A stretch of DNA of 57,920 nucleotides from Sandaracinaceae bacterium (GTDB lineage: Bacteria; Myxococcota_A; Polyangia; Polyangiales; Sandaracinaceae), in contig JAHBWG010000063.1 in NCBI GenBank assembly GCA_019637095.1, positions 1 through 57,920 on the forward strand, written 5' to 3'. The notes beneath the pieces are model-generated. The model worked only from the letters and a program-made list of their open reading frames with translations, was not told the origin of the DNA and searched no databases. The position numbers and the translations under genes were made by a program. This document shows positions 8,555 to 16,453 of this stretch, in pieces; within the stretch, counting starts at the first letter, position 1, and every line of letters begins with the position of its first letter.

Positions 8555-9295
8555 GTGCGTCGGGCCGCCGTGATCACCTTCTCGTTCGCGCTCCCCGCGC
8601 TCGCCGCCGCGCAAGCGGCGCCCGAGCGAGGCGGGGCCGACCGAGACGCGACCGACCTCGAGGCGGCGCGCGCGGCGTACGCGGAGGGTGAGGCCGCGGC
8701 CGAGGCGCTCCAGTGGGGCGAGGCCTACGTCGCCTTCCAGCGCTCGTACGAGCGCTCGGGCGCGCCGTCGGCGGGCTTCAACGCGGCCATGGCGCTGCGC
8801 GCGCAGGGGCGGCACGTCGCGGCGGCCGAGGCGCTCGAGGCGTTGCTCGCGCGTCACGCCGACTGGGAGCACGCGGGCTCCGTCGCGGAGCGGCTCGCCG
8901 AGGAGCGCGCGCGGGTCGCGACGTTGCACCTCGAGGCGCTCGAGCCGCCGAGCGCGGCGCTGCGCCTCGACGGTCGCGTCATCGCGCTCGCGCCGGGGCA
9001 GGAGCTCGCGCTCGACGCGGGCGAGCACGTGCTCTCGGCCGCCGCGAGCGGGCACGAGCCACACGAGGAGGCGCTCTCGCTCGCGTTCGGTGAGCGGCGG
9101 TCGCTCTCGATCCGGCTCGCGCCCCGCGCCGCGCTCGAGGCGGCGCCTTCGGGCGGCGAGGACGTCGCCGCCTCGCCGTGGCTCTGGCTCGTCGTGGGCG
9201 CCGTCGTCGTGGCCGGCGTGGTCGTCACCGCGGTGCTCCTCGACGACGCGGCGCAGCTCTCGGCCGACTCGCCCACCGTGGTGCGCTTCCCGTGA
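8555..9295 (+). CDS. Exported PEGA-domain protein with C-terminal membrane helix
   Basis: The GTG at 8555 gives 246 residues with a signal peptide (AAVITFSFALPALAAAQA). A TPR-like helical part follows (about 35-125: AYVAFQRSYERSG, ALRAQGRHVAAAEALEALL), then a PEGA-type beta domain (about 130-190: SAALRLDGRVIALAPG..ELALDAGEHVLSAAASGH). A hydrophobic helix near the end (WLWLVVGAVVVAGVVVTAVLL) is followed by a short tail. The gene is divergent from a kinase gene. PEGA proteins of this shape are common beside Ser/Thr kinases in myxobacteria. Its TGA overlaps the GTG of the next lipoprotein gene by 4 bases, so the two are co-translated. The ligand is unknown. Confidence 0.82.
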   Translation: MRRAAVITFSFALPALAAAQAAPERGGADRDATDLEAARAAYAEGEAAAEALQWGEAYVAFQRSYERSGAPSAGFNAAMALRAQGRHVAAAEALEALLARHADWEHAGSVAERLAEERARVATLHLEALEPPSAALRLDGRVIALAPGQELALDAGEHVLSAAASGHEPHEEALSLAFGERRSLSIRLAPRAALEAAPSGGEDVAASPWLWLVVGAVVVAGVVVTAVLLDDAAQLSADSPTVVRFP

Positions 9296-9870
9296 GCGCG
9301 CGGCGCGGCGCGGCGCTCGTCAACGCGACGTGCGTGCTCTTGCTCTGTGGGTGCGCGCGCAACGCCGTCCTCGAGCTCGCGATCGAGCTGCCGCGCGCGG
9401 AGGGAGACGTCGCCTACGCGCTCGTCGAGGTGCACCCCGACGACCTCGGCGAGGATCCGTTCGCCGTGCAGTGGGCGACCCCGCCGCTCGCGCCGGCGCC
9501 GCTCGGCGCCGTCCCCGTCGTGCTCGACGCGAGCGTCGTCGCGGACGGCTACCGCGGCGACGCCCTCTTGCGCGTGCGCTTCTGCCGCGCGCCCGACTGC
9601 CTCGACCTGAGCGCGCCGCGCGACCCGCGCGCGGAGGTGCGCGCGCGCATCGAGCGTCCGCTCTACACGGGGGCGCGCACGTCGGTCCGCCTGCGCATTC
9701 CGTCCGTCCCGAGCGCGAGCGCGACGCCGCCCGCCGGCTGCGTGGCCGAGCCCGCCGGCCACCCCACGTGGTCGTGCCGCGTCCCGCGGTGCAGCGTCGC
9801 CGGCTGCATCTTCGGCGACCCCGTCGCCAACTACTGCGACGGCGACGACGGCCCGCACTTCTGCGAGTGA
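9292..9870 (+). CDS. Predicted lipoprotein, unknown function
   Basis: This 192-residue protein starts at GTG 9292, overlapping the upstream stop (GTGA). It has an Arg-containing start, a hydrophobic core and an LLCGC lipobox, then a beta-rich sequence beginning AVLELAIELP that resembles the start of the two repeat lipoproteins on the other strand. The C-terminal third contains eight cysteines (for example CVAEP, SCRVPRCSVAGC, YCDGDDGPHFC), suggesting disulphides outside the cytoplasm. It is co-translated with the PEGA protein, so a shared envelope role is plausible. I do not recognise the family. Confidence 0.8.
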   Translation: MSARRGAALVNATCVLLLCGCARNAVLELAIELPRAEGDVAYALVEVHPDDLGEDPFAVQWATPPLAPAPLGAVPVVLDASVVADGYRGDALLRVRFCRAPDCLDLSAPRDPRAEVRARIERPLYTGARTSVRLRIPSVPSASATPPAGCVAEPAGHPTWSCRVPRCSVAGCIFGDPVANYCDGDDGPHFCE

Positions 9871-9927
9871 GGGCTGGGTAGCCCTTCACAGCGGGTCACT
9901 CTAGACTCGCCCTCCGGAGGAGGTCGC

Positions 9928-11850
9928 GTGGGGCGTCGTACATCGTCGATCGGGGCGCTCGGAGTGGGGGCGCTCGGAGGGGGTGCGCTCGGAGTGATCA
10001 TCTCGGGGTGCAGTCTGCTCATCCAGCCGACGACGTTCGGCGGCGGCGACGCGGGGATGGACGCGGGCGCGGCGGACGCGAGCGTCGCGGACGCGGGGCC
10101 GACCGACGCCGCGGGGAATGACGGGGGCGGAGGTTGCGTGCCTGCGTGCGGCGAGGGCTTCGAGTGCGTCTCGATGCGGTGCGTGCCCTCGTCGTGCGCG
10201 CGCGACGAGGAGTGCGACGACCTCGACGAGTGCACGGTGAACACGTGCCGCGATGGGCGCTGCGAGGTCGACCTCACCGCGCGCGACGGCGAGGCGTGCG
10301 ACGGCGGTACGGGGGTCTGCGCGGCCGGCGCGTGCGTCGAGTGCGTGTCCGACGCGCAGTGCCCGGGCCGGCGCTGCGATACCGCGGCGAACGAGTGCGT
10401 GGACTGCCTCGAGGCGGCCGACTGCACCGGAGACCCGGGCCACTTCTGCCGGGGGTTCGTCTGCAGCGCCACGCGCGCGTGCGTGCTCGACGACTCCGTC
10501 CGTGACGGCACCGCGTGCGCGGGCGGCACCGAGGTGTGCTCGGGCGGCGCCTGCGCGGCGCCCGGGACCACGCGCTGGGCGCGCCGGTTCGGCGGTACCA
10601 ATTTCGCCACGCTTCAGGGGGTGGCGGTGGACGGCGAGCGGAACGTGTACGTCGTCGGCGACTTCTCCCGAGAGATCGATCTCGGCGGAGGCTCGGTGAC
10701 GTCGTCGGGGGAGGCCGATTTCTTCATCGCGAGCTACGACGCGGCGGGTCGCCATCGCTGGTCGCGGACGTTGGGAGGAGCTGGCGACGAGGACACGGTG
10801 ACAGCCGTCGCCGTGGACGGGTCCGGGAACGTCTACCTCACCGGAACGTTCGCGGGTGCCATCGAGCTTGGCGGCGGCGTGCAGCCCAGCCGGGGTGAGC
10901 GCGATATCTTCCTCGCGAGCTACACGAACGACGGAGCGTACCGCTGGTCGCGCACCTTCGGTGTGGAAGGGGGTACTGGTGAGGGGGCCGCGAACGCGCT
11001 CGCCGCCGACGTGAGCGGCAACGTGTACCTCGCGGGGGCGTTCGCCGATGCGCTCGACTTCGGTGGTGGGGCGCTCTCCGGGTCGGGTCCTTTCGACGCC
11101 TACGTCGTGAGCTTTTCTCCTTCTGGAGCGCATCGCTGGTCGCGATCCTTCGGGGGCTTCTCGTCCGCGCACGGAGTCGCGGTCGATCCCGTCATGGGAC
11201 ACGTGGTGGTGAGCGCTTCCTACCGACAGCCGTTCGAGTTCGCCGGGGCGTCCGTCCTCCACCAGGGCGGGGTCGACGCGATGGTGGCGAGCTTCACGTC
11301 GGCCGGCGAGCCGCGCTGGGTGCGAGGCTTCGGCGGTCCGAGCTCCGACAATGCCATCTCGGTTGCGGCCGATCTCGTCGGGCGAATTTACGTCACGGGC
11401 TTCTTCGAGGGCGAAGTCGACTTCGGACCTGGGGCAGGCGTCGCCTCCGGCGCGGGGAGCTCGGACGTGTTCCTGCGCGGCTATGGCTCAGGCGGAGACC
11501 ATCGATGGCTCCATCGCTTTGGAGACGCGCAGCAGCAGGTGGGGACTGCCGTGACCACGGACCCGTCCGGTGGTGTGTTCGTGACGGGATCGTTCTTGGG
11601 GACCATCACCTTCGGCGCGAGCTCGCACACGGCCGGTTCACTCCATGGGATGTTCCTCGCGCACTACAATTCGGGCGGCACTCTGCGCTGGTCGCGCGCG
11701 TACTCTGGGACCGGGTCGAGCCAGCCCGCCGCGCTCGCGGCGGACTCGGGCGGGCACCTCTACGTCGTCGGCAACGCGGCGAGCGACGCGGACCTCGGCG
11801 TCACGCCGATGGGGACCGGGCACGGCGTGTTGCTCTCGATCGTCCGCTGA
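9928..11850 (+). CDS. Cys-rich lipoprotein with seven-repeat SBBP beta-propeller
   Basis: This 640-residue protein starts at GTG 9928, preceded by GGAGGAGG. It has a long hydrophobic leader ending in a lipobox (ISGC at about 28-31), an Asp/Ala linker and a Cys-rich region to about residue 210. Seven repeats of about 55-60 residues follow, of the form AVAVDGSGNVYLTGTF..GG..ASY...G..RWSR..GG. This is the SBBP (beta-propeller) pattern, and seven repeats fit one complete propeller. The protein should be outer-membrane or surface anchored. The second half of the gene uses noticeably more A/T-ending codons than its neighbours, which may reflect recent acquisition or repeat turnover. The ligand is unknown. 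Confidence 0.85.
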   Translation: MGRRTSSIGALGVGALGGGALGVIISGCSLLIQPTTFGGGDAGMDAGAADASVADAGPTDAAGNDGGGGCVPACGEGFECVSMRCVPSSCARDEECDDLDECTVNTCRDGRCEVDLTARDGEACDGGTGVCAAGACVECVSDAQCPGRRCDTAANECVDCLEAADCTGDPGHFCRGFVCSATRACVLDDSVRDGTACAGGTEVCSGGACAAPGTTRWARRFGGTNFATLQGVAVDGERNVYVVGDFSREIDLGGGSVTSSGEADFFIASYDAAGRHRWSRTLGGAGDEDTVTAVAVDGSGNVYLTGTFAGAIELGGGVQPSRGERDIFLASYTNDGAYRWSRTFGVEGGTGEGAANALAADVSGNVYLAGAFADALDFGGGALSGSGPFDAYVVSFSPSGAHRWSRSFGGFSSAHGVAVDPVMGHVVVSASYRQPFEFAGASVLHQGGVDAMVASFTSAGEPRWVRGFGGPSSDNAISVAADLVGRIYVTGFFEGEVDFGPGAGVASGAGSSDVFLRGYGSGGDHRWLHRFGDAQQQVGTAVTTDPSGGVFVTGSFLGTITFGASSHTAGSLHGMFLAHYNSGGTLRWSRAYSGTGSSQPAALAADSGGHLYVVGNAASDADLGVTPMGTGHGVLLSIVR

Positions 11851-11852
11851 GC

Positions 11853-12671
11853 TCAGCGGGAGCGCCGGCGACCGCCGCGGGCGGGGCGCTCGCCGCGCCC
11901 GCCGCGGGAGTAGTCGATCGTCTCGCTGCCGCCTGCAGCGGGCAAGTTGAGCTGCGGGGTGCCGAGGTAGATGTCGAACTCCCACACGCCGGGCATCCCG
12001 ACGTTCGACGTCGAGCAGAGCTGCAGGACCCCGGCCGTCCCGGAGCCGGGCAGGATCTCGAACGTGCGGCCGTCGCCCGCGTCGAAGCCGGCCTGCGCGG
12101 GCGTGCCGCCGAAGCCGCCGCGCCCGCCGGACGCATCGCCGGTGGTCCACTCGCAGCGGTTGTACCGGAACTGCACCTTCCAGAGGTCGTCCTCGTCGAG
12201 CAGCTCGTTCGACAGGATCACCAGCTGGAACGTGTTCTCGCGATCGTTGTGCGAGCTGAAGTACCCGACGTTGTGCCAGGTCACGACCATCTGCCCCGGC
12301 GTGATCGACCAGTAGACGCCGTTGCGCGCGGGCCGCCCGCCGCCGCGCGTGTCCACGTCGGCCCAGAACGGCGCGATCATGCGGTTGCCGGTGACCGGGA
12401 AGCGCTGCGGCGTGAACGTCCCCGTCGCGCCGCCGAACGTGACGGTGCCGTTGTTGTTCACGTAGAGCGAGTGGAACCGCTGCCCGAAGAACATCAGGCC
12501 GTTCGGGAACGCGGGGCGCAGGTCGATCTCCGCGCTCGAGCCGTCGTCGTTGTAGTCGAGGACGCCGTCGCCGAACCCGGCGGGGCCGCCGAGGCCCGCC
12601 ATCAGCTCCCCCTGCGCGGAGGCGCCGGCGGGGACGAGGAGGACCGCGAGGGCGAGCAGCGAGGCCTTCAT
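11853..12671 (-). CDS. Exported nidogen-like (NIDO) domain protein
   Basis: This 272-residue protein has a clear signal peptide (KASLLALAVLLVPAGASA, cleaved near residue 20). The following domain contains FFGQRFHSLYVNNNGTVTFGG, MIAPFWADVDTR and VVTWHNVGYFSSHNDRENTFQLVI-type segments. These are hallmarks of the extracellular NIDO domain found in nidogen and in many secreted bacterial proteins. The C-terminus is Arg/Gly rich (GERPARGGRRRSR). NIDO domains are generally adhesive or matrix associated; nothing here shows a catalytic site. The gene is divergent from the HGS peptide gene, with 146 bases between the starts, and may share that control region. Confidence 0.85.
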   Translation of the reverse strand: MKASLLALAVLLVPAGASAQGELMAGLGGPAGFGDGVLDYNDDGSSAEIDLRPAFPNGLMFFGQRFHSLYVNNNGTVTFGGATGTFTPQRFPVTGNRMIAPFWADVDTRGGGRPARNGVYWSITPGQMVVTWHNVGYFSSHNDRENTFQLVILSNELLDEDDLWKVQFRYNRCEWTTGDASGGRGGFGGTPAQAGFDAGDGRTFEILPGSGTAGVLQLCSTSNVGMPGVWEFDIYLGTPQLNLPAAGGSETIDYSRGGRGERPARGGRRRSR

Positions 12672-12779
12672 GACGGAGCTTCGACGCGCGTGGAGGAGCA
12701 GAGTTTCACCGAGGAGCCTACGCGAGGGAACCAGACGCCTTCCTCGACCTTGGCGCGCCGCCGGATATTCCCCGCGCGC

Positions 12780-12809
12780 GTGACACTGCCGCGAAAGCCG
12801 CGCTAAGCT
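12780..12809 (+). promoter_or_regulatory. Predicted promoter of the HGS peptide-radical SAM operon
   Basis: GTGACA (12780-12785) and TAAGCT (12804-12809) are separated by 18 bases. The -10 box is 8 bases before the ATG at 12818, so a transcript would be leaderless. The 14 bases from this -10 box to the start (TAAGCTCTGCGGCG) recur with one mismatch at 15928-15941, before the lipoprotein gene of the same locus, which hints at co-regulation. Confidence 0.45.
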
Positions 12810-12817
12810 CTGCGGCG

Positions 12818-13090
12818 ATGGCGGAGCAGCAGCATCGGGACGGCGATCTCGACGATCTTCCCACCTTCCGCCGCGACGCGGCGAGCGCGCTCGGCCCGGA
12901 GCACCGCGACATCTCGGCCCGCGCGCGCACGCACGCGGACGACGCGCGGACGTTCGGGATCGAGGGGGACGTGCCGCCCGGACAGCACTGCTCGCACGGC
13001 TCGCACGGCTCGCACGGCTCGCACGGCTCGCACGGCTCGCACGGCTCGCACGGCTCGCACGGCTCGCACGGCTCGCACGGGAGCTGGTGA
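12818..13090 (+). CDS. Candidate RiPP precursor with ten C-terminal His-Gly-Ser repeats (HxsA-like)
   Basis: This 90-residue peptide has two parts. Residues 1-57 form a charged leader-like segment with no signal peptide and no membrane helix. Residue 58 is Cys, followed by Ser, then exactly ten His-Gly-Ser triplets (60-89) and a terminal Trp. Its TGA overlaps the GTG of the adjacent radical SAM gene, a 4-base overlap typical of coupled precursor and enzyme genes. His-Xaa-Ser repeat proteins (HxsA) are known targets of paired radical SAM maturases HxsB/HxsC. The C-terminal Trp, the single Cys and the all-Gly middle position are features to note. The proposed modification is inferred. A metal-binding His-rich peptide is the main alternative. 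Expression appears leaderless. Confidence 0.85.
   Translation: MAEQQHRDGDLDDLPTFRRDAASALGPEHRDISARARTHADDARTFGIEGDVPPGQHCSHGSHGSHGSHGSHGSHGSHGSHGSHGSHGSW
12991..13080. repeat. Ten perfect 9-base repeats (CTCGCACGG)
   Basis: Ten tandem copies of CTCGCACGG, exact to the base, encode the Ser-His-Gly core of the precursor peptide. Perfect identity at the DNA level, including silent positions, indicates recent expansion or ongoing slippage, so repeat number is likely to vary between strains. Confidence 0.97.
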
Positions 13091-14148
13091 GCGCGCGCGG
13101 CGAGGAGCGCGTCGAGGAGCGCGGCGTGGGCCGCGTCGAGGGGCGGATCACCGCGCGCCGCGAGCGCGTCCACGTGCTGACCGGCGCGGTCTGCAACAAC
13201 AATTGCGTGTTCTGCATGGAGGAGGACCGCGAGGGCCGCGAGGCGGTGAACTCGCGGACCGACGACGCCCTCGTGCGCTGGATCGTCGAGACGCACCCGG
13301 GCGCCGAGGAGCTGTGCTTCACCTCGGGCGAGCCGACCACGAACCCGGCGCTCGCCCGGTGGGCCAAGCTCGCGAAGGACGCGGGCGTCGGCCGCGTGAG
13401 CGTGATGACGAACGGGCGCGCGCTCTCGTACGAGCCGTACACGCGGCGCCTGCTCGCGGCGGGCATGCGGCGCTTCTACGTGAGCATCCACGGGCACACC
13501 GCGAAGCTGCACGAGGGGCTGACGCGCACGCCGGGCTCCTTCGAGCAGACGGTGGCGGGGATCCGCGTCGTCGCCGGTTACCTCGGCCGCGGGGTCGAGC
13601 TGCACACCTCGACGGTGATCACCAAGCGCAACCTCCCGCACCTCGGCGAGATCTACCGGTTCCTGCGCGGGCTCGGCGTGCAGCAGGTCGTGTTCAACGT
13701 GATGCAGGCGAACGGGCGCGCGCACACGCACTTCGACAAGATCTTCCCGCGCTACTCCGAGATCGCCGCGACGGCGCGCGCGTTCCTCGAGGAGGCGCGC
13801 CGCGAGGAGCCGCGGCCGATGGCGTTCCTCGTCGACATCCCGCTATGCACCACCGAGGGGATCGACGACTTCCACCGCGGCTACGTCGAGCGCTACGTGC
13901 ACTTCGAGCCGCCGGGGCTCGGCGCGCACGATCGCGCGCTCGCGCCCGAGCACGCGGCGGAGCGGACCGGGCCCGCCGGCGACCTGGTGCAGATCCGGCG
14001 CAGCGACCTCGACGACGCGGCGCGCGCGAAGCGCCCCGAGTGCGCGCGCTGCCGCTACGACGCGGTGTGCGAGGGCGTGTGGCTGAACTACCTGGCGCGT
14101 TACGGCTGGGACGAGCTGGTCCCGGTCGTCAATCCGCCCGGGCGCTGA
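13087..14148 (+). CDS. Radical SAM enzyme coupled to the HGS peptide (candidate maturase, HxsC-like)
   Basis: This 353-residue enzyme has the radical SAM cluster motif CNNNCVFC (C36, C40, C43), the SAM-binding TSGEPTTN segment, an ISxHGH-type strand ([13 protein letters not shown]) and a TKRNLPHL segment. Three further cysteines near the end ([15 protein letters not shown]319, C322, C328) suggest a short SPASM/twitch-like auxiliary cluster. The GTG start lies inside the last codon and stop of the HGS peptide gene, so the two are almost certainly co-translated. It probably acts on the repeat region, as HxsB/HxsC enzymes are thought to act on HxsA. The reaction is unknown. It ends overlapping the convergent next gene by 20 bases. 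Confidence 0.9.
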   Translation: MSARGEERVEERGVGRVEGRITARRERVHVLTGAVCNNNCVFCMEEDREGREAVNSRTDDALVRWIVETHPGAEELCFTSGEPTTNPALARWAKLAKDAGVGRVSVMTNGRALSYEPYTRRLLAAGMRRFYVSIHGHTAKLHEGLTRTPGSFEQTVAGIRVVAGYLGRGVELHTSTVITKRNLPHLGEIYRFLRGLGVQQVVFNVMQANGRAHTHFDKIFPRYSEIAATARAFLEEARREEPRPMAFLVDIPLCTTEGIDDFHRGYVERYVHFEPPGLGAHDRALAPEHAAERTGPAGDLVQIRRSDLDDAARAKRPECARCRYDAVCEGVWLNYLARYGWDELVPVVNPPGR

Positions 14149-15850
14149 ACGGCATGAGCACGCCGAGGTGCGGGTCGGTGCGCGCGAGCACGAAGCGCGT
14201 CGCCTCGCCGCGATGGACGATGAGCGCGTCGTCGCCGAGCGTGAGCCGATCGCCCTCGGCGATCGCGCCCGCGAGCGCGGCGAACGGCTCCGAGCGGCTC
14301 CACGGGATCGCCACCGACGTGTAGCGGACGCCGCCGCCCGTCGCCTCGCCGCGGAAGCGGAGCTGGTGGTCGTGATCGAAGTAGAGGACGGGGCCGCCGA
14401 GGTAGGCGCGCACCGCGCGGTGAAGGGCCGGCGCCTCGTCGGCGAGCGCCTCGAGCAGCGCCCGCGCCGCGTCGAGCGAGCGCTCGCACCGGTAGGTGCA
14501 CGGGAAGTGCGGGAGCAGCTTGAGCGAGGTGTCGTCGAGCAGCGCGGGCCAGGGGCCGCCGACGGACGTGCGCGCCGCCGCGGCGATGCGGTTGTAGCCG
14601 TTGTCCGAGCGGTCTCCGAGCGACGCGAACGCCTGCACGCAGCACGCGGGGTAGCCGAGCAGCGCGCCGATCGCGCCGAGGTGCAGCGAGGGATCGGACG
14701 TCTGGAGCTGGACGAGGCGGCGGAGCGCGTCGGGGTCGCGCGCCGCGTAGAGCTCGATCCTCGGCTCGCCGCGCGCGCGATCGTCGAGCCAGCGATCGCC
14801 CGGGCCGACCTCGACGCGGCGCTCGACGCGCTCGACGTGGCCAGGCAGGAGCGCGCGCACGCGCGCCTCGTCCTGCGGGGCGACGGTGAGGAAGACGGCG
14901 GGCTTGAGCCCGAGCGCGTAGCTCGTCAGCTCGATCGGCAGATCGAAGCGCGGCGGCGCGAGCGGCGCGAGCGGCGCGGTGAGCGGGAGCTCCCCGCTCA
15001 GCCCGAGCGGGCCCAGGCCGTCCTCGAGCGAGCCGACGACGACGCGGTCCGGCGGCAGCGGCCGCTCGAGCGCCGCCTCGACCGCGTCGACGATCGCGCG
15101 CGCGCGCTCCGCGTCCTTCAGGCTCGCCCCGCGCGCGGGCGCCTCGAGCTGCCGCAGGCACCGCTCCGCCCACGGCGCCGCGGGGATCGCGCGCGCCTCG
15201 GCGCGCGGGCGCCGGAGGGTCTCGCTCACGCCGTCGACGATCCACGCGTAGTCACCCTCGCCGGTCCGCGCGACGAGCTCGAGGCTCTGTCCGCGCGGGG
15301 CGACCTCGAGCTCCCACGGTACGGCGTCGACGCGGAGCGAGACCTGCAGGAGCTCCTCGGTCGCGAGCACCGCGTGCCGCACCTCGACCTCGCGCCCGAG
15401 CCGCGCGACGAGCCCGGCCGCGTGCGTGAGCGCCGGCCCGAGGCCGCGCGCGGGGCCCTCTGGCAGCCCGCGCACCGCGAGCCGCACGGACTGCGCGCGC
15501 CCTGGGGCGAGCAGCCGCTCGAGCGCGCCGACGCCCGAGAGTGTCAACCAACCTTGCGCGATCTGGACGCGCGGCCCGTCGCACGGGCGCGCGGGCGTCG
15601 GGTAGAGCACCGAGGGCCCCTCGTGGCGCGCGAGCCGCTCCGCGATCCGCGACGCCTCGCGCGGGCCCGCGCAGAAGACGGCGACCGCCGCGCGCGGGTG
15701 CGCGGCGAGGGCCGCGTCGAGGCCGTCGGTCCCGCTCGCGGCGAGATCGATCGACGCGATCAGCGACATCCGGTGCGAGCGCCGGATCACCCGAAGCCAG
15801 TCCTCCGCCGCGGGCACGCTCGCGGCGAAGAGCAGCGACAAGGTCGTCAC
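14129..15850 (-). CDS. Protein with degenerate Gfo/Idh/MocA-like N-terminus and DUF483-like Cys-rich C-terminus
   Basis: The GTG at 15850 gives 573 residues. The first about 90 (VAVFCAGPREASRIAERLAR and so on) resemble a Gfo/Idh/MocA Rossmann half without a clear GxGxxG. Residues about 100-220 resemble that family's C-terminal sheet domain. The C-terminal half carries GYPACCVQAF (C403, C404), HFPCTYRC (C451, C455) and an FDHDHQLRFRG segment. Four cysteines plus His/Asp suggest a metal or cluster site; the GYP.CC pattern reminds me of DUF483 proteins, but I cannot confirm it. It converges on the radical SAM gene (20-base overlap) and is divergent from a lipoprotein gene. A role in the peptide system is inferred from location and from shared oxidoreductase-like domains. 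Confidence 0.75.
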   Translation of the reverse strand: MTTLSLLFAASVPAAEDWLRVIRRSHRMSLIASIDLAASGTDGLDAALAAHPRAAVAVFCAGPREASRIAERLARHEGPSVLYPTPARPCDGPRVQIAQGWLTLSGVGALERLLAPGRAQSVRLAVRGLPEGPARGLGPALTHAAGLVARLGREVEVRHAVLATEELLQVSLRVDAVPWELEVAPRGQSLELVARTGEGDYAWIVDGVSETLRRPRAEARAIPAAPWAERCLRQLEAPARGASLKDAERARAIVDAVEAALERPLPPDRVVVGSLEDGLGPLGLSGELPLTAPLAPLAPPRFDLPIELTSYALGLKPAVFLTVAPQDEARVRALLPGHVERVERRVEVGPGDRWLDDRARGEPRIELYAARDPDALRRLVQLQTSDPSLHLGAIGALLGYPACCVQAFASLGDRSDNGYNRIAAAARTSVGGPWPALLDDTSLKLLPHFPCTYRCERSLDAARALLEALADEAPALHRAVRAYLGGPVLYFDHDHQLRFRGEATGGGVRYTSVAIPWSRSEPFAALAGAIAEGDRLTLGDDALIVHRGEATRFVLARTDPHLGVLMPFSARAD

Positions 15851-15927
15851 GGCCCGAGGCTGCCACGGGCGGCTCCCGCGCGGAAGCCGCGCCGCCCGGG
15901 CGGCATGGATCCGGCCGATCTGCGGTG

Positions 15928-15941
15928 TAAGCTCCGCGGCG
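15928..15941 (+). promoter_or_regulatory. Copy of the HGS-operon start-proximal motif
   Basis: TAAGCTCCGCGGCG matches 12804-12817 at 13 of 14 positions. Both lie just before plus-strand genes of the same locus. Here a GGAGG site follows at 15943-15947, so this transcript would have a short leader. Confidence 0.4.
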
Positions 15942-15955
15942 TGGAGGTGGACGTG

Positions 15956-16453
15956 ATGATGCGACGCGCGCGGATGCTCGTGACGGTGGCGGCGATCTCT
16001 TCGGTGGGCGTCGGGTGCGCCCCCGCGGACGTCGCGGGCAACTACAGCGTGAACGTGACCAACGGCGCGAACGGCTGCAGCCTCGACAACTGGATGGAGG
16101 GCTCGACGAGCTCGAACATCCCGCTCCTCGTCACGCAGTCGGACGACCAGGTGCAGCTCGACGTGCAGGGCCTGACCGGCACCTACCTCGACCTCGTGCT
16201 GGGCAGCAGCCTCTTCAACGGCGACGTCTCCGGCAGCCAGATCACCGCCGCGCTCATCGGCTCCAACACCGGCCGGCAGGGCAGCTGCTCGTACACGGTG
16301 ACGGTGGACCTCGACGCGCGCGTCGACGGCGACTTCATCCAAGGCGAGCTCACGTGGCGCCCGGTCACCAACCGTCACCCGGACTGCGGCGTGCTCGAGA
16401 CGTGCCGCAACACCCAGCAGTTCAACGGCAGCCGGCCTCCGTCCGGCGGCTGA
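15956..16453 (+). CDS. Small predicted lipoprotein, unknown function
   Basis: This 165-residue protein starts MMRRARMLVTVAAISS and has a lipobox (VGVGC at about 17-21). GGAGG lies 8 bases before the ATG. The mature part is a Gly/Asn/Ser-rich beta-like sequence with four cysteines (SLDN after GC, GSCSYTV, HPDCGVLETC), probably in disulphides. It ends directly against the convergent B12 radical SAM gene. The promoter-proximal motif shared with the HGS peptide gene suggests common regulation with locus A; a surface component or carrier is possible. I do not recognise the family. Confidence 0.82.
   Translation: MMRRARMLVTVAAISSVGVGCAPADVAGNYSVNVTNGANGCSLDNWMEGSTSSNIPLLVTQSDDQVQLDVQGLTGTYLDLVLGSSLFNGDVSGSQITAALIGSNTGRQGSCSYTVTVDLDARVDGDFIQGELTWRPVTNRHPDCGVLETCRNTQQFNGSRPPSGG

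Noticed and set aside
12991..13080. CRISPR-like array
   Set aside because: Repeats are 9 bases with no spacers and are in frame with a peptide.
12718..13731. Reverse-strand reading frames across the HGS repeat giving Glu-Pro-Cys or Arg-Ala-Val repeats
   Set aside because: They are by-products of the 9-base repeat read in other frames. The plus-strand frame has the coupling to the radical SAM gene and a sensible start and promoter.
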